A DNA stretch of 64,000 nucleotides from Lineus longissimus (Eukaryota; Nemertea; Pilidiophora; Heteronemertea; Lineidae): NCBI RefSeq assembly GCF_910592395.1, contig NC_088318.1, forward strand, positions 5,788,756 to 5,852,755, written 5' to 3'. Positions within the stretch are counted from its first letter, which is position 1; every line of letters starts with the position of its first letter. Positions 12,001-22,000 of the stretch are shown here, in pieces. The position numbers and the translations under genes were made by a program. The notes beneath the pieces were generated by a model. That model searched no databases. It was given only the letters and a program-made list of their open reading frames with translations, and was not told the DNA's origin.

Positions 12001-14933
12001 CCCAGAGTCAACCCTGCCAAACAACTTGCCTGCAGCTCAACGTCGATTTGATCTTCTCATGAAACGCTTCAATCAGGACCCCGATTATGCTAGATTGTAT
12101 CATGAGACTTTGAAAGGTTATGTGTCACAGGGATATGCTCGTATGCTGTCGCCTGAGGAAGCTGCTACCTCGTCACCGCGAACCTGGTACTTGCCTCATC
12201 ACGGGGTAACCAATCCAAACAAGCCGGGTAAAGTTCGAGTTGTGTTTGATGCCGCTGCATCATATAGGGGCCACTCGCTAAATGGAGTGCTCATGTCCGG
12301 CCCTGACTTGCTGAACAGTCTCTTTGGTGTATTGCAGCGTTTTCGTCTCTACCAGGTAGCGTTAATCACTGATATCCGTGCGATGTATCACCAGGTCCAT
12401 GTGCCGCCAATGGATGCTGATTCTCTGCGATTTCTATTCAAGGAAAATCTGGGACAACCAGGACCCCCAGATACATACCAAATGCTGTCTCATATATTTG
12501 GTGCTACTGACTCCCCAGCCTGTGCACTATACGCGCTTAAACGTACAGCAAAGGACAATACGTACAGCAAACGTACAGCAAATGACTTTAGTCAGGCTGC
12601 TGTGGAGACCATATTGCATGATACCTATATGGATGATGTGGCCAAGTCTCTGCCTGATGTCCCTTTGACAATTACAACTGCCAAAGAGGTGGATCAACTC
12701 CTGTCTAGAGGGGGATTTGGGTCACATGAATGGTTGTCAAATAGCAGAGAAGTAATGACAGCTTTAGATAGTTTGGAGTTTGCAATCCGCGATGTTAGCT
12801 TCAATCATGATGAACATCCCATCCAAAGAACTTTAGGAGTGTGTTGGGATGTCCAGGACGATGTTTTTGTATTTGTTTGTCAGCCCAAGGACAATCCTAT
12901 GACCAAACGGGGCCTTGTTAGCACAATGAGTTCGGTATTTGACCCCTGTGGTTACATAACACCTTTTACAGTTCGGGCAAAGCTGTTGGCCCAGGAGCTA
13001 TGGAGGGAAGGATTAGGTTGGGACCAACCCCTGCCTGAAGGACTCTTGCAAAAATGGTCCATATGGTTAGCTAAACTGGTAAATTTGACCGTCTTCAAAT
13101 TGCCTAGGCACCACCCAAATTTCTCTCCAACCGTCAAGGATGTTGAACTTCACATATTCAGCGACGCGTCTGAAATTGCCTTTGCCGCTGTGGCCTACTT
13201 ACGCTATCAAATCGAGGATGGAATCATTGTGTGCTCATTTCTGTCATCAAAATCGCGTGTAGCACCGCTGAAAATTCTTTCCATTCCAAGACTTGAGTTA
13301 CAGGGAGCTCTGCTAGCCGCCCGCCTAGGAAAAACCTTGGAGGATGAACTGAAATTGCGCATTGACAGAAAAATTCATTGGACTGACTCAGAAATAGTCC
13401 TGAAGTATCTCAACAATGGGGCAAAACGCTTCAAGCCTTTTGGGGCTAATAGGGTCGCGGAGATATTGGATATAACAGATGGGCCGGATTGGCGTCATGT
13501 CGCTACCAATCTGAACCCAGCGGACTGCAGTACAAGAGGCTTGCCCGTTAAATCACTAACACCAGAAAGCTTGTGGTTCCAGGGCCCAAATTTCCTAAGG
13601 GAAGCTGAAGAAAATTGGCCCAACTCTGATATTGAGCCATCACATGACCTTGACCCTGAGGATCCAGAGGTAAAAAAGTCAGAGACATTGCGTGCCGCTA
13701 TGTACAACCTTGCAGTAGATCAACCTGAGAAAACGGACCAGCCAGGCCCACAGTATGATCTCACCCCGTTTTGAAACCACTGTTACGCCGAACAGCCTGG
13801 ATTCAACGTGCCTTGCGTAACTTTGCCTCCGCTGTTCCCCGCCTGGGACATCACATTTGCAAGGAACCTGAAATCACCGCTCAAGAATACGAAGACGCCA
13901 CGTTACATTGGGTCAGAGCAGCTCAGCATGACACATATAGCAAGGAAGTGGACAGTCTAAAACGTGAGGACCCCCTGAGCCCCAAAAGCCAGCTCTTCAA
14001 TTTGATGCCATTTTATGATGTGGACAGTCAATGCATTAGAGTGGGGGGACGACTCCAGAAAGCACCAATGCCAGGGGATGCTAAGTTCCAGATTATTTTG
14101 CCTGCCATGCATCATGTCACTCGTCTTATTGCTGCGGACATTCACAACAAACTGTGGCATGGAGGGCAAGAACATATCATTGCCGAAATGAGACAACAGT
14201 ATTGGCCATTTAAAGCCAGGATGGTAGCCAAACGGGCTATCAATGGATGTTTTTTCTGTTACCTGCGAAAAGTGAGGCCTCGGATATAATAAGGATCAGA
14301 TATAATAAGGATCGTAACAATTTGCTATGTTATACTGGTATTATTATTCAGTTTCTTGGAATGGGTACAACTTTGTATACTTTCAGAAAACCGTCGTCAT
14401 TGTTGCTGTACGTCACTGCATGTCGATGTTGTATGCCATCAATAAACGGTCCTAGACGTCACTTGAATCTTCGGCTCTCTATCTCCCACAGATGCCCACA
14501 GGAGTTACCTACTACTCCGGCAAAGTATTTTACAGGAGTTTACGGGAGCTGGAGTGATCACTCCCATCTCTTTAAAATGTAGTCTGAACAGCTTTGACTT
14601 TTTTTTCAGCCTAAGAAACTGAAAGGTGTCATGCAGAAGAAGAAAACGCAGGCATATACTATTCTATACATAATAACAGATGCCCCTGGCGCCGTAATCA
14701 ACAATGCCTTCATAGGATTCGGCACCACCTGGATCGACCTGGGAGTTGATACTATTGAGCATGCGGTCTTCTCCTTCATTGCCTTATTTCATGTACTCGA
14801 CTGTTGCTACCCTCTCTGTGTTTCACAGATCCTTGGTCTCATACAAGAACTATGTTTCGGTTTGGAGGACAACCTCGAAAAACTGCCGAAATACTCCAAG
14901 ATGAAAAAGGACTTGGACACTGTGGTTGTTTGA
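3045..14933 (+). CDS. CIDE-N-domain protein gene, ten exons, split by a piggyBac insertion in exon 3
   Basis: Exons: 3045-3053 (ATG GGA CAG), 3182-3290, 3498-3611 continuing at 5896-5949, 6269-6459, 6760-6960, 7223-7367, 7654-7874, 8125-8235, 8549-8656 and 14610-14933. All borders are GT-AG and the phases close exactly to 529 codons once the element at 3612-5891 and one TTAA are skipped. The N-terminus resembles the CIDE-N domain of DFF40/DFF45/CIDE proteins: a basic KKIIKVWDL strand, an acidic NDGTEVHDED loop, then AETILMVVRDGEKW. CIDE-N mediates homotypic contacts, classically in caspase-activated DNase control or lipid-droplet biology. The rest is Ser/acidic linker, RYDEICGAIYRKYPCM and WKKLKKSLGQKIRHIR segments, and a C-terminus like uncharacterised SAMD3-like proteins; its function is unknown. 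As assembled, translation meets a TGA four codons into the piggyBac, so this allele is probably broken. Confidence 0.75.
3617..3690. repeat. Subterminal palindromic repeats of piggyBac element 1
   Basis: Two near-identical copies of ACCCGAAATGCCGG, each followed by an inverted CCGGCAT, sit just inside the left end. Each copy is itself a palindrome around ATGCCGG/CCGGCAT. Such repeats are typical transposase-binding sites of piggyBac ends; binding here is inferred. Confidence 0.6.
3829..5716 (+). pseudogene. piggyBac transposase, two frameshifts
   Basis: The N-terminal half is open from ATG 3829 with an acidic leader (VLESDDEELDESDYG) and the transposase core to VYTGRRADNQDVDN. The frame shifts near 4820 to read TKDYRDQNYCVFTDRFYTT and again near 5045 to read WMDKRPIYFVTSIYVDSP through the end. 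The catalytic aspartates are present: SLDEGMIP, FTDRFYT and GGTDKNDL. A C-terminal cysteine-rich domain is intact (CTVCMQKH, then CNPCHVFLC). Total length before damage would be near 620 residues, normal for the family. The gene is the sole cargo of the element at 3612-5891. Two indels make it non-functional unless they are assembly errors. Confidence 0.88.
8657..8963. other. Start of intron 9 of the CIDE-N gene, up to the BEL insertion site
   Basis: Intronic sequence between exon 9 (ends 8656) and the GATGC target duplication at 8959-8963. No coding or structural signal is seen. Confidence 0.5.
8964..9810 (+). repeat. 5' LTR of the BEL/Pao element
   Basis: The inferred LTR is about 847 bp, from TGTCATCG after the GATGC duplication to CTCCCACA. 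Its last 188 bp (9623-9810) match 14303-14490 with two mismatches. An AATAAA occurs near 9762. The start rests on the flanking duplication, because the 3' copy lacks this part. Confidence 0.75.
9875..11614 (+). pseudogene. BEL/Pao gag-protease region
   Basis: A continuous frame of about 579 codons ends at TGA 11612-11614. No in-frame ATG is seen at the start, so the true start is uncertain. A Pro-rich region (about 35-90) precedes the capsid-like segment beginning FRKPVVDIDKFDGDP. Cys/His clusters follow: CPLCKRDHRLFKC, CYNCLRASHMAKSC and a GCGGSHHTLLH tail, matching BEL gag zinc knuckles. The aspartic protease has AMLDSASQLTII, so DSA replaces the usual DTG or DSG. The same frame continues into reverse transcriptase past the single TGA, suggesting that the ancestral gag-pol was one reading frame. 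Confidence 0.85.
11615..14289 (+). pseudogene. BEL/Pao pol: reverse transcriptase, RNase H, truncated integrase
   Basis: The frame runs from just after the 11612 stop to 13774. Reverse transcriptase is recognised by TWYLPHHGVTNPNKPGKVRVV, DIRAMYHQVHVPP and the active-site box YMDDVAKSL. RNase H follows with HIFSDASEIAFAAVAY. A frameshift near 13770 moves the reading to the segment at 13771-14289, which includes the integrase zinc-binding H-H-C-C region (HNKLWHGGQEHI and CFFCYL). The catalytic integrase core is absent, because sequence jumps directly into the truncated 3' LTR. The family copies its RNA into DNA and integrates it; this copy cannot. Confidence 0.88.
14303..14490 (+). repeat. Truncated 3' LTR of the BEL/Pao element
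   Basis: Only the last 188 bp of the LTR remain. They match 9623-9810 apart from two substitutions (near 9679/14359 and 9737/14417). The left part was lost in the internal deletion. It abuts the GATGC duplication at 14491. Confidence 0.88.
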
Positions 14934-15084
14934 TGTGCTTCTGTGCATAAATGAACATGAATGGTCGGTCGCCTTAGAAGTCCTTTTTCATCTTGGAGTA
15001 TTTCGACAGTACTAATTTCCTCACATCAGTTCATCATTTTTAGTTGATATGAGTATTAATCATGTGATCATTCATGTTCATTCA
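14887..15084. repeat. Interleaved inverted repeats spanning the CIDE-N gene stop codon
   Basis: Bases 14887-14914, inside the last coding exon, are the perfect 28-base reverse complement of 14978-15005 in the 3' untranslated region. A second, imperfect pair (14949-14966 and 15067-15084, core CATTCATGTTCATT) interleaves with the first. In the transcript either pair could form a hairpin and together they could form a pseudoknot. Function is unknown. Confidence 0.8.
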
Positions 15085-16100
15085 CAAAAATACTGGGGTA
15101 TCGACTAGGAGCCATCATAGGTTATCCTGATGTTTCGGCAGTACCATTATTGATAGGGTCCTAAGGTAGGCCTACTATCAATTATCATAGCGCCTGTCCC
15201 CGATGCCCTTTTTGGAGATTGATCTGGCCAGTGATGGGCCCCTTCGATAGTGGTATTGCCAAATACTGTCTGCGTACTTATTAGCCGCTCCTATAGCAAA
15301 TTATCCAGTAATTAAAGTCGGTGTATGGAAGATTTTGTATGTGTACAGTGTGATGCACATTTACGTTGTTCACTGGTCAGACTTGGTCGCCTGTCTCCTG
15401 TGTTCTTACTTCCTTCATGAAACACTGCTGTGGTCAATCTGATTGAATAGTAGGGCCTATTGCTAACACTGCCACTGGATAGAAAACATTTGACAAGGAC
15501 TGTTGCAATAATATATTCATCACCGAAGCCCTATTCTATTTTGTTTCACTACTCTTCTTGCACTCATTATATTATTCCTCAATTTTTGAAGAGATCACTT
15601 CATTGTTTTGAATCAAAATGAAATATTTTGTGCCAGGTGGTGTATCATTTGGTGTGCTTTGTTTAAAATAGTTTTAATTAGTCATTGTCAGCTTAGTCAC
15701 TGGTAATTCTGTTAATCTGTTAACTTGCTGGGAGTGTTTCCATTTCCAAGGATTTGTTTTGCTGAACCGAGTGTTGTGTTCTGACTGTGTAATCTGTAGT
15801 ACAATTACTTGTAGTACAATTTGACGTTTTGGTCCATGTGACAACCAAGGCGTTGACAGAGTGGAATTGTGTTAATTAGAGTCGATGATTGTTCTGTAGG
15901 GATGAGAATCATCAACGTGTTCAAAGACTTCTTGTGTTTTTGTCAGCCTCTCTGGGTCTTCCTGGTAGGTGCTGGTAGGGACTAGTGAAAAATAGTACCT
16001 GTCTGGAAACCTATTAAAAGGGCCAGTATCCCAAATGTCAGGAAGCTTCCTGAGGCAAGATAACATGTACATGTCAGTTTATTTTTGTATTTTGAAATAA
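15085..16100. other. Downstream of the CIDE-N gene
   Basis: AT-rich sequence without a supported gene. It probably includes the 3' untranslated end of the CIDE-N gene and then intergenic DNA. No strong poly(A) site or repeat was recognised. Confidence 0.35.
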
Positions 16101-16102
16101 AA

Positions 16103-16391
16103 ATTGTAAAAAGAGAGATAATCTTTGTTTTTAAAATGTTCAGAAAACCCCATGTTTTCAGGAACAGGTTCTGAAATACTAGAACATGTTCTTTTGACTT
16201 GAGAACGTGTTCTGGAACGTGTCCCATTGTAGAACGTGTTCCTTGGTAGAACACCTTGTATTGTGAACGTGTTCTAGGACTAGAACACCAGAAATATGAA
16301 GAACATGTTCTCAGAACGTGTTCAAAAAATGGGTTCAAATCGAGGTGTTCTGATTTTGAACATGTTCTAGGTGTTCTCACTTTTTACAGTG
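16103..16391. mobile_element. MITE-like element made of GAACRTGTTC palindromes
   Basis: About a dozen copies or half-copies of the palindrome GAACATGTTC/GAACGTGTTC fill 16138-16380. The right end is TTTTTACAGTG, the reverse of CACTGTAAAAA. The left end (TTGTAAAAAGAGAGA near 16105) is an imperfect match to the reverse complement of the right end (CTGTAAAAAGTGAGA). The same terminal word is found in the element at 47597-47930. Subterminal repeat arrays and CACTG ends fit a non-autonomous CACTA/EnSpm-like element, but this is inferred. Confidence 0.6.
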
Positions 16392-16394
16392 TAC

Positions 16395-17694
16395 ATGGTT
16401 GGGGCTTCTGATTTAGACTCAAATGATGATGTTGACAGTCAGGTAGGAAGTGATAATGTTATACATGACGACTCCAGTGATGATGGTGGGAACGATGCCC
16501 AACCACGTGTTTGGAGGTTCAATGGGCAGGGAAGGCCAACGTTTGATTTTACTGGTGATCATGGCATCAAAGTGAATGTTGATGACCCCCAGAACCCCAT
16601 GCACTGGTTTGAAGTGTATTTTGATGACCAGATAGTGGACCATATTGTGGAGCAGACAAACTTATTTGCTACACGGTATCTTCAGGAGAAAGGGCCTACC
16701 CTAAAACGTAGAGCTGTAGCTAAGAAATGGGTTCCCACCAATTCAGCTGAGATGAGGACCTATTTTGCACTGTTGTTCCTGAAAGGGGTGGTTCACAAGC
16801 CCACAAATAGAATGTACTTCTCCAAGAAAGAAACTACGGTTACCCCCATTTTTGCCAAGACAATTCAGAGGGAGAGGTTTGATTTGCAAGTTCCTGCACT
16901 TTTCGGACAACGAACAAAGGGATCCTGATGTGCCCAATAAACTGTACAAACTGTTACCCATTTTGAACCATCTGAAGGAGAAATTTTCTTCAGTCTACAT
17001 ACCAGAACGTGACGTGGCAGTAGACGAGAGCCTTATGTTATGGAAAGGGAGACTTTCCTGGAAACAGTATATTCCTTCCAAGCGTGCCCGTTACGAAATC
17101 AAGTCTTTTGAGATATGTGAATCCTCTTCTGGTTATATTTGGGACTTCTTTGTGTACACTGGGAAGGACACAGAATACAGGCAGGAGTACAGGCAGATGG
17201 ACTCCATGGGTGCTAAAGTGGTCCTTACTCTGGCACACAATCTTCTTGGCAAGGGGTACACGGTGAACATGGACAACTTTTTTAGCGCCCCTCAGCTGTA
17301 TGATAAACTTTGTGAGAGCAACACTGATGCTGTTGGCACACTCAGGGCTAATAGAAAGGAAGTACCCAAGCAACTGACTGGAAAGAGACTGAAAAAGGGG
17401 GAAATCGCTGCACTGTACTGTGGTAAGCTGATGGCCCTAAAGTGGAAGGATAAGAAGGACGTGCACATGTTGAGTACCTATCATGATGCCAGGACTGTAG
17501 AGATCCCTGCCAGAAGGGCACAGGAGGCTAAAGTCAAGCCTAAGGTCTGTTGTGATTACAATAACACCATGGGTGGAGTGGACTTGATTGATGCATACTT
17601 GCATGCCTACCCTTCAGCTAGAAAGCGCTTGAAGAAATATTACAAAAAGCAGTTCAGACATCTTCTTGACATGGCGGCCCTCAACATTCCATAA
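16395..17694 (+). pseudogene. piggyBac transposase 2 (PGBD4-like), one frameshift, truncated
   Basis: The frame opens at ATG 16395 with an acidic leader, reads through NPMHWFEVYFDD, and shifts near 16878 (after RERFDL) into the frame that carries KFLHFSDNEQRDPD to the stop at 17694. The three catalytic aspartates are visible in AVDESLMLWKG, NMDNFFSAPQLYDKL and MGGVDLIDAYL. The protein ends at DMAALNIP, short of the usual C-terminal segment and cysteine-rich domain. The start codon lies four bases beyond the palindrome-array element, whose end may supply a splice acceptor-like TTTTTACAG. It is a different piggyBac lineage from the copy at 3829-5716. I found no matching TTAA ends. Confidence 0.85.
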
Positions 17695-19364
17695 TAGACC
17701 GTGAGAGAAGCAATGTGCCCAAAAATTTTGCATATTTAGTTCACTTCTGGTGATAAATAACTATATTTTGTGCTTGAAAAAAAGAAGACATGGTTTGGGT
17801 CAGTTTTCGAGGCAATTTCCATGTGCTCTCAAAGTTTCTTTGTTTTCCCGATTAGACTTCAAATCTCGACTTCTTTTACCTAAAGTTTGCATTGGTAAGC
17901 TAAAAACTAAGCTCCAACAATACCCCATATCTATCTCTCTTTTACCTTTTACAAACATGACGAAGTCGGCTACATAAACAAATAAATCATCCCCGTAAAA
18001 CGGGATGATGAATTTGACCCAGGCCGGCTGGAGCACATTTTCCTTTGTTGTGGTTTGTGGTGTGGTTTGTCCAATAATAGACCAGGGCCTACACCGAGTA
18101 ACCAAGAAGTGTATTTAAATTTGGTTGCTATAGGCCTACTAGCCGAGCCAGCACTGCTGATGAAGCTGATAAAGCACTGTACGGTATAAGACAGTATGAT
18201 GCCTTCAACTGCACCGATATGTAAACCATACATATGTAGTACATGTATTGTATGTACTACATACAGAGAACTCCCAACAAATACAGGGTGTCTCGCATAC
18301 AGGCCGGTGTCCCACTGCCAACCCTCAAGAATAAGAAGTCTAGAGGCAAGGTCTTCTCATGGAAGTAGCCTATTATGGTCTTCTGTAAGCTGGGTCCTGT
18401 TTGTGTCCGTTTCAGTTTCGAAATTATACAGGGTGTCTCATTGGCAACTAATGAAAAATGTTCCAAAAAAATACTGCCTACCAGAGCATTCCTACAGTCT
18501 TCGGCAGAAGTTAAAACTACATTTCAAGAATTTGCCTCCAGTAAGTGTTGCGCATGCACATTGAATAGTATAAACCAAGGTAACTAAGGTATAAATCAGG
18601 AAATTACGTTTCAACTTCTACTGATCACAGCGCTGATTCATGGATTCAATTCAATGTCCCCAAAGTAATTTTGCCCAGATTGTCATCATGCTCACTATCC
18701 ACTTCATTTCATTCCCCAGGTCAACATTTTCCAAGCCATTCTGCTGACTTCATTGAATCAACACAAGTATACCACCAGTACATCAACAAATCAAGCTAAC
18801 CTATACACGTAAGTAAACTATCATCAGAGGATGAAATTTAAGGGAAAAAGTTTCTTTTATTGTCAAAATACAAATCTCATGATTTGAGATGTAAACTATC
18901 ACCATTTGTTAACCAATTGATGTGGTTACAGAGTAAAAAACATTCCAGGAGGCGTCATTTAATCTTGACGCAAGGGCCCAACGCGCCGCGTAGCGGCAAA
19001 AAAGCGAAGCTGGCGAAACATTTATAACGGGTCACCGTCACTTATTATTGGACTTATAGCGCATTTACGGGGTTGCAACTATTTTGCTTTATAGTGTCAC
19101 CAGGAAAGAAAAGCATGCGACCTAACGCCGATCTATTTGTATAAAGTGATAATTGGAAGGTATATAGTAGGAAATATCAATAAAATAATCATTCCATGTC
19201 GTCTTTTGAGGGCATTTTTGACTGTAAAAAATATATGTGTACGTCACCGTAGTCTCTGCAATGATAATTTTATCAGAGCAGTCTCGCGCAAGTAGAAGTT
19301 CTTTACCTATTAGTTCTTCACTTATTAGTCTCAACGTCTGGCGCAAAGCCAGACGTTTTCCACT
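17695..19364. other. Non-coding interval with minor repeats
   Basis: No supported gene. ACAGGGTGTCTC occurs twice in direct orientation (18283-18294 and 18428-18439), resembling decayed mariner-type ends. A GC-rich patch lies near 18990. A short hairpin, CGTCTGGC-GCAAA-GCCAGACG, lies near 19335. None is conclusive. Confidence 0.35.
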
Positions 19365-19499
19365 ACGATTTCACTACGATGTTTGACAAGAAGGAGCAGT
19401 GCGTGAGATATGCTAATGAGCAGACTTCCCTCGCTTGAGTTTCTGAAGAATGTTCCATATCGCGCTAAGCTCATCACTGCTGATTATGACAGGCGTGCA
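19365..19499 (+). repeat. Dispersed duplicate, copy 1
   Basis: This segment is a diverged duplicate of 20720-20855. Both start ACGATTTCACTACGATG and run to GACAGGCGTGCA, about 90 percent alike by eye. Each reads as fragmented coding sequence (FTTMFDKKEQC), so it probably derives from an unrecognised mobile gene. Confidence 0.65.
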
Positions 19500-20483
19500 A
19501 CGGTAGGTATCTGCTCCCCAACTTCCACCCTAATACGGTACAATAAGTTACCATTTGATGGGAATGGGACAATGCCCTCACTGTGTATGGAGTCATAGGG
19601 ATAAGAAGACATTATTCATTAGTGTTGGTACAAGTGATTTTGCCCAAAAAGCATGCGCATTCAAAAAACAAAATATGCAAGGTATCACGTACATGACCAT
19701 GACGACGTGCAGAAAGTGTACTGGCCAGTGCATACCCTATGGCTATGTACTAGTAAACATGGTAAACATGAACAACATCATTATTCATCGGCAGTTCATT
19801 TTACTCCGAGCTTTTCCTGAAACATATAGCCATGATGATTAGGCCTACCATGTACCATGACCATAACAGCACTAGATCATGTAGATGTCAACAAGTTCAC
19901 ATGAACCGTATAATCCCGCATGGCGCATGTGGGGCATGCGTCTAAACCAAAGCCCCAAAATCACTTGTTTTGGTCTATTTCACTTGTGTTTCCCCCCTCT
20001 CCCAGTCCATAATACATTTACAGTTTACAATCCCCGATCATGGCCCAACAAAAGGTCATCGGTTGACTAAAGCAACACAACTGTTCAATGGATTTATAGT
20101 TGAATGCGATCAAACTACGTCTTTTCAATCGTGGATTGTAAATTTAACCCCATGGGCCTAGGGAAGGCCCTTAACAATACTTTCGACACAGTTATTATCT
20201 CCGCTGCCTCCACCATGTTACACACAGTGCTCACTGCTGATTCTAAAATGCGCCACCTAGTCAAAACAGGACATATGTTCTTCTAGGAATATATCTCTTT
20301 CCAATATTTCGTCATTCCACTATCGTCATCACCTCATCATACTTTCATTGACATTACAGGCACACATCCACAGAGCACTCTTCAAATCATCTACTCAGTG
20401 GTTATCCAACTAGGATTATAAAGGTTCCACACTATTCACGCTTGTACGAGGAATACATTCAATGCTGAATCTAACAACACCCA
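19500..20483. other. Interval between the two dispersed duplicates
   Basis: No gene, RNA gene or recognisable transposon is seen. Short open frames look random. Confidence 0.3.
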
Positions 20484-20913
20484 GTGCCCTTACTCTGTAT
20501 ATTAGTCACTGGAAGATGGCCCATTTCACTCCTTGCTTCTACTTCACCTATAGTCTCATTGCAAACGCCTCAGTTCTATGATATCACATTCACTTTCAGC
20601 TGTCATGCAACGCAACAACTGTGCTATCTGCCATCGCACATCAACGAAGAAGTGCAGCCGCCCACATTCCACCTCACGTCTGTCCGACCAGCTGCAATCC
20701 TCGAGGACGCCCCACTGTACCACGATTTCACTACGATGTTTGACAAGAAGGAGCAGTGCGCGAGATAGGCTAATGAGCAGACTTCCCTCGCATGAGTTTC
20801 GGAAGAATGTTCCATATCGCGCTAAGCTGACCACTGCTGACCATGACAGGCGTGCATTGGACTGGTACAGGTTGGAACTGAACATTGAATATGCTGGTGG
20901 TGACACTTTCTGA
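20484..20913 (+). pseudogene. Unidentified coding fragment containing duplicate copy 2
   Basis: One frame encodes HINEEVQPPTFHLTSVRPA, then LYHDFTTMFDKKEQCAR and a stop at 20768. An overlapping frame reads SRLPSHEFRKNVPYRAKLTT and ALDWYRLELNIEYAGG. The composition suggests once-coding sequence with a frameshift. I do not recognise the family. The central 20720-20855 part is duplicated at 19365-19499, so it is likely mobile-element debris. Confidence 0.3.
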
Positions 20914-21013
20914 TGAGAAGTTGGTCGTGACTGATGCAGTATCCTTGGACTTGTTCACAGCATCGTTCAATCATTGCTCTCTGAGCTGCCTTGATTCTGT
21001 ACTTACCCAAATA

Positions 21014-21070
21014 CTAAGACCAAATGCCTGTTGACTGTGCTTTAAGAGAGACTGGCGCCATGCCTAGAGA
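21014..21070 (+). repeat. Half copy of the hairpin sequence at 21380
   Basis: CCAAATGCCTGTTGACTGTG and the following bases nearly match 21371-21416, but the second arm of the hairpin is missing here. The two copies share flanking ACCCAAATACT sequence. Confidence 0.6.
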
Positions 21071-21379
21071 TATGATTGACCCCTATTGGCAAATTTGTAT
21101 GACTTTATCTTGCCTACCTAGCTGCTGCCTATAGTCTCCCTTTAACTGCGGAACACTTCAAAGTCGATAAAATGCCATGTTCCACCTTTTAATGTGTTCA
21201 CACCGCCATTTTCAAAATAATCAAGTCAGGACACTGCCTTCTAGTCTCATAATAAATTTTGCTTTCCTCAATAATAACATTTCTTCTTCAATGCTTTCAT
21301 CATTCCAAACTTCTCCTCCTCTGACTTTTACAGGGGTACAGTCATGGCAATCAAAACCCAAATACTGAGACCAAATGCC

Positions 21380-21441
21380 TGTTGACTGTGCTTTAAGAGA
21401 GACTAGCGCCATGCCTAGTCTCTCTTAAAGCACAGTCAACA
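21380..21441. repeat. Perfect 27-bp snap-back hairpin
   Basis: The left arm, 21380-21406 (TGTTGACTGTGCTTTAAGAG followed by AGACTAG), is perfectly complementary to 21415-21441. The loop is eight bases (CGCCATGC). It is either the product of a snap-back duplication of the unit seen once at 21014, or a small RNA hairpin. No expression evidence can be drawn from sequence. Confidence 0.85.
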
Positions 21442-22000
21442 GACACCAACCCCCTCAGACTCAGAAACCACAAACGCTCAACCCTTCCTGCTACCTTAAT
21501 ACTTCTGGATGAAAAACATTATGTTCCAAAGTAAACAAATAATGCCAGCAGACCATGGCAAAATATTCATACCAATCAACTCACTTTCTCACTGCCCAAC
21601 TATCTATCATTCCATATCTTTCAACCTTCTAATCAATTCCATTTATCTTCAGATCCAACTACCGGTACACACACGAACCCACACCATTATCATTCATCCA
21701 CAGTTTGAGACCTCTAATTAAGTGAAGTAAGTGCAACATCTTCTAACTATCTTCTTTCAGCCTTTCCATTCAAATTCACAATCAAGTCTGTTCAAAAGAT
21801 ATACAGTCCAGCTCAAACATGTCAATTGTAAACAAATCAAACAGTTCAATTGTAAACAACGACTATCACTCCTTTTGAAAGACCCCACTTCAACAATGTC
21901 ATTACACAGCAACAACAAGAACAACTAACCAAACCAAGGTCCTCTTTTCAATCAAAAATCTTTATGCATTATTCACTTTGTCTTCCTAATTTCTTTTCAG
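21442..22000. other. AT-rich interval
   Basis: No supported gene. A pyrimidine tract and AG just before 22001 could be a splice acceptor for the following ORF. Confidence 0.3.

Larger units (their letters stand above)
8964..14490 (+). mobile_element. BEL/Pao LTR retrotransposon in the last intron of the CIDE-N gene
   Basis: The five-base word GATGC occurs immediately before 8964 (8959-8963) and after 14490 (14491-14495), the usual BEL/Pao duplication length. The 5' LTR starts TGTCATCG and ends CTCCCACA. Internal genes read gag, protease, reverse transcriptase, RNase H and the zinc-binding start of integrase, in host-gene orientation. The integrase core, the rest of pol and most of the 3' LTR are deleted. 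At the junction GATATAATAAGGATC is present almost twice, suggesting a short-homology deletion. In-frame stop, frameshift and deletion make it non-autonomous. Confidence 0.88.

Noticed and set aside
16138-16380. Steroid-hormone response element cluster of the host
   Set aside because: Position between imperfect inverted transposon-type ends explains the array better than host regulation, although binding remains testable.
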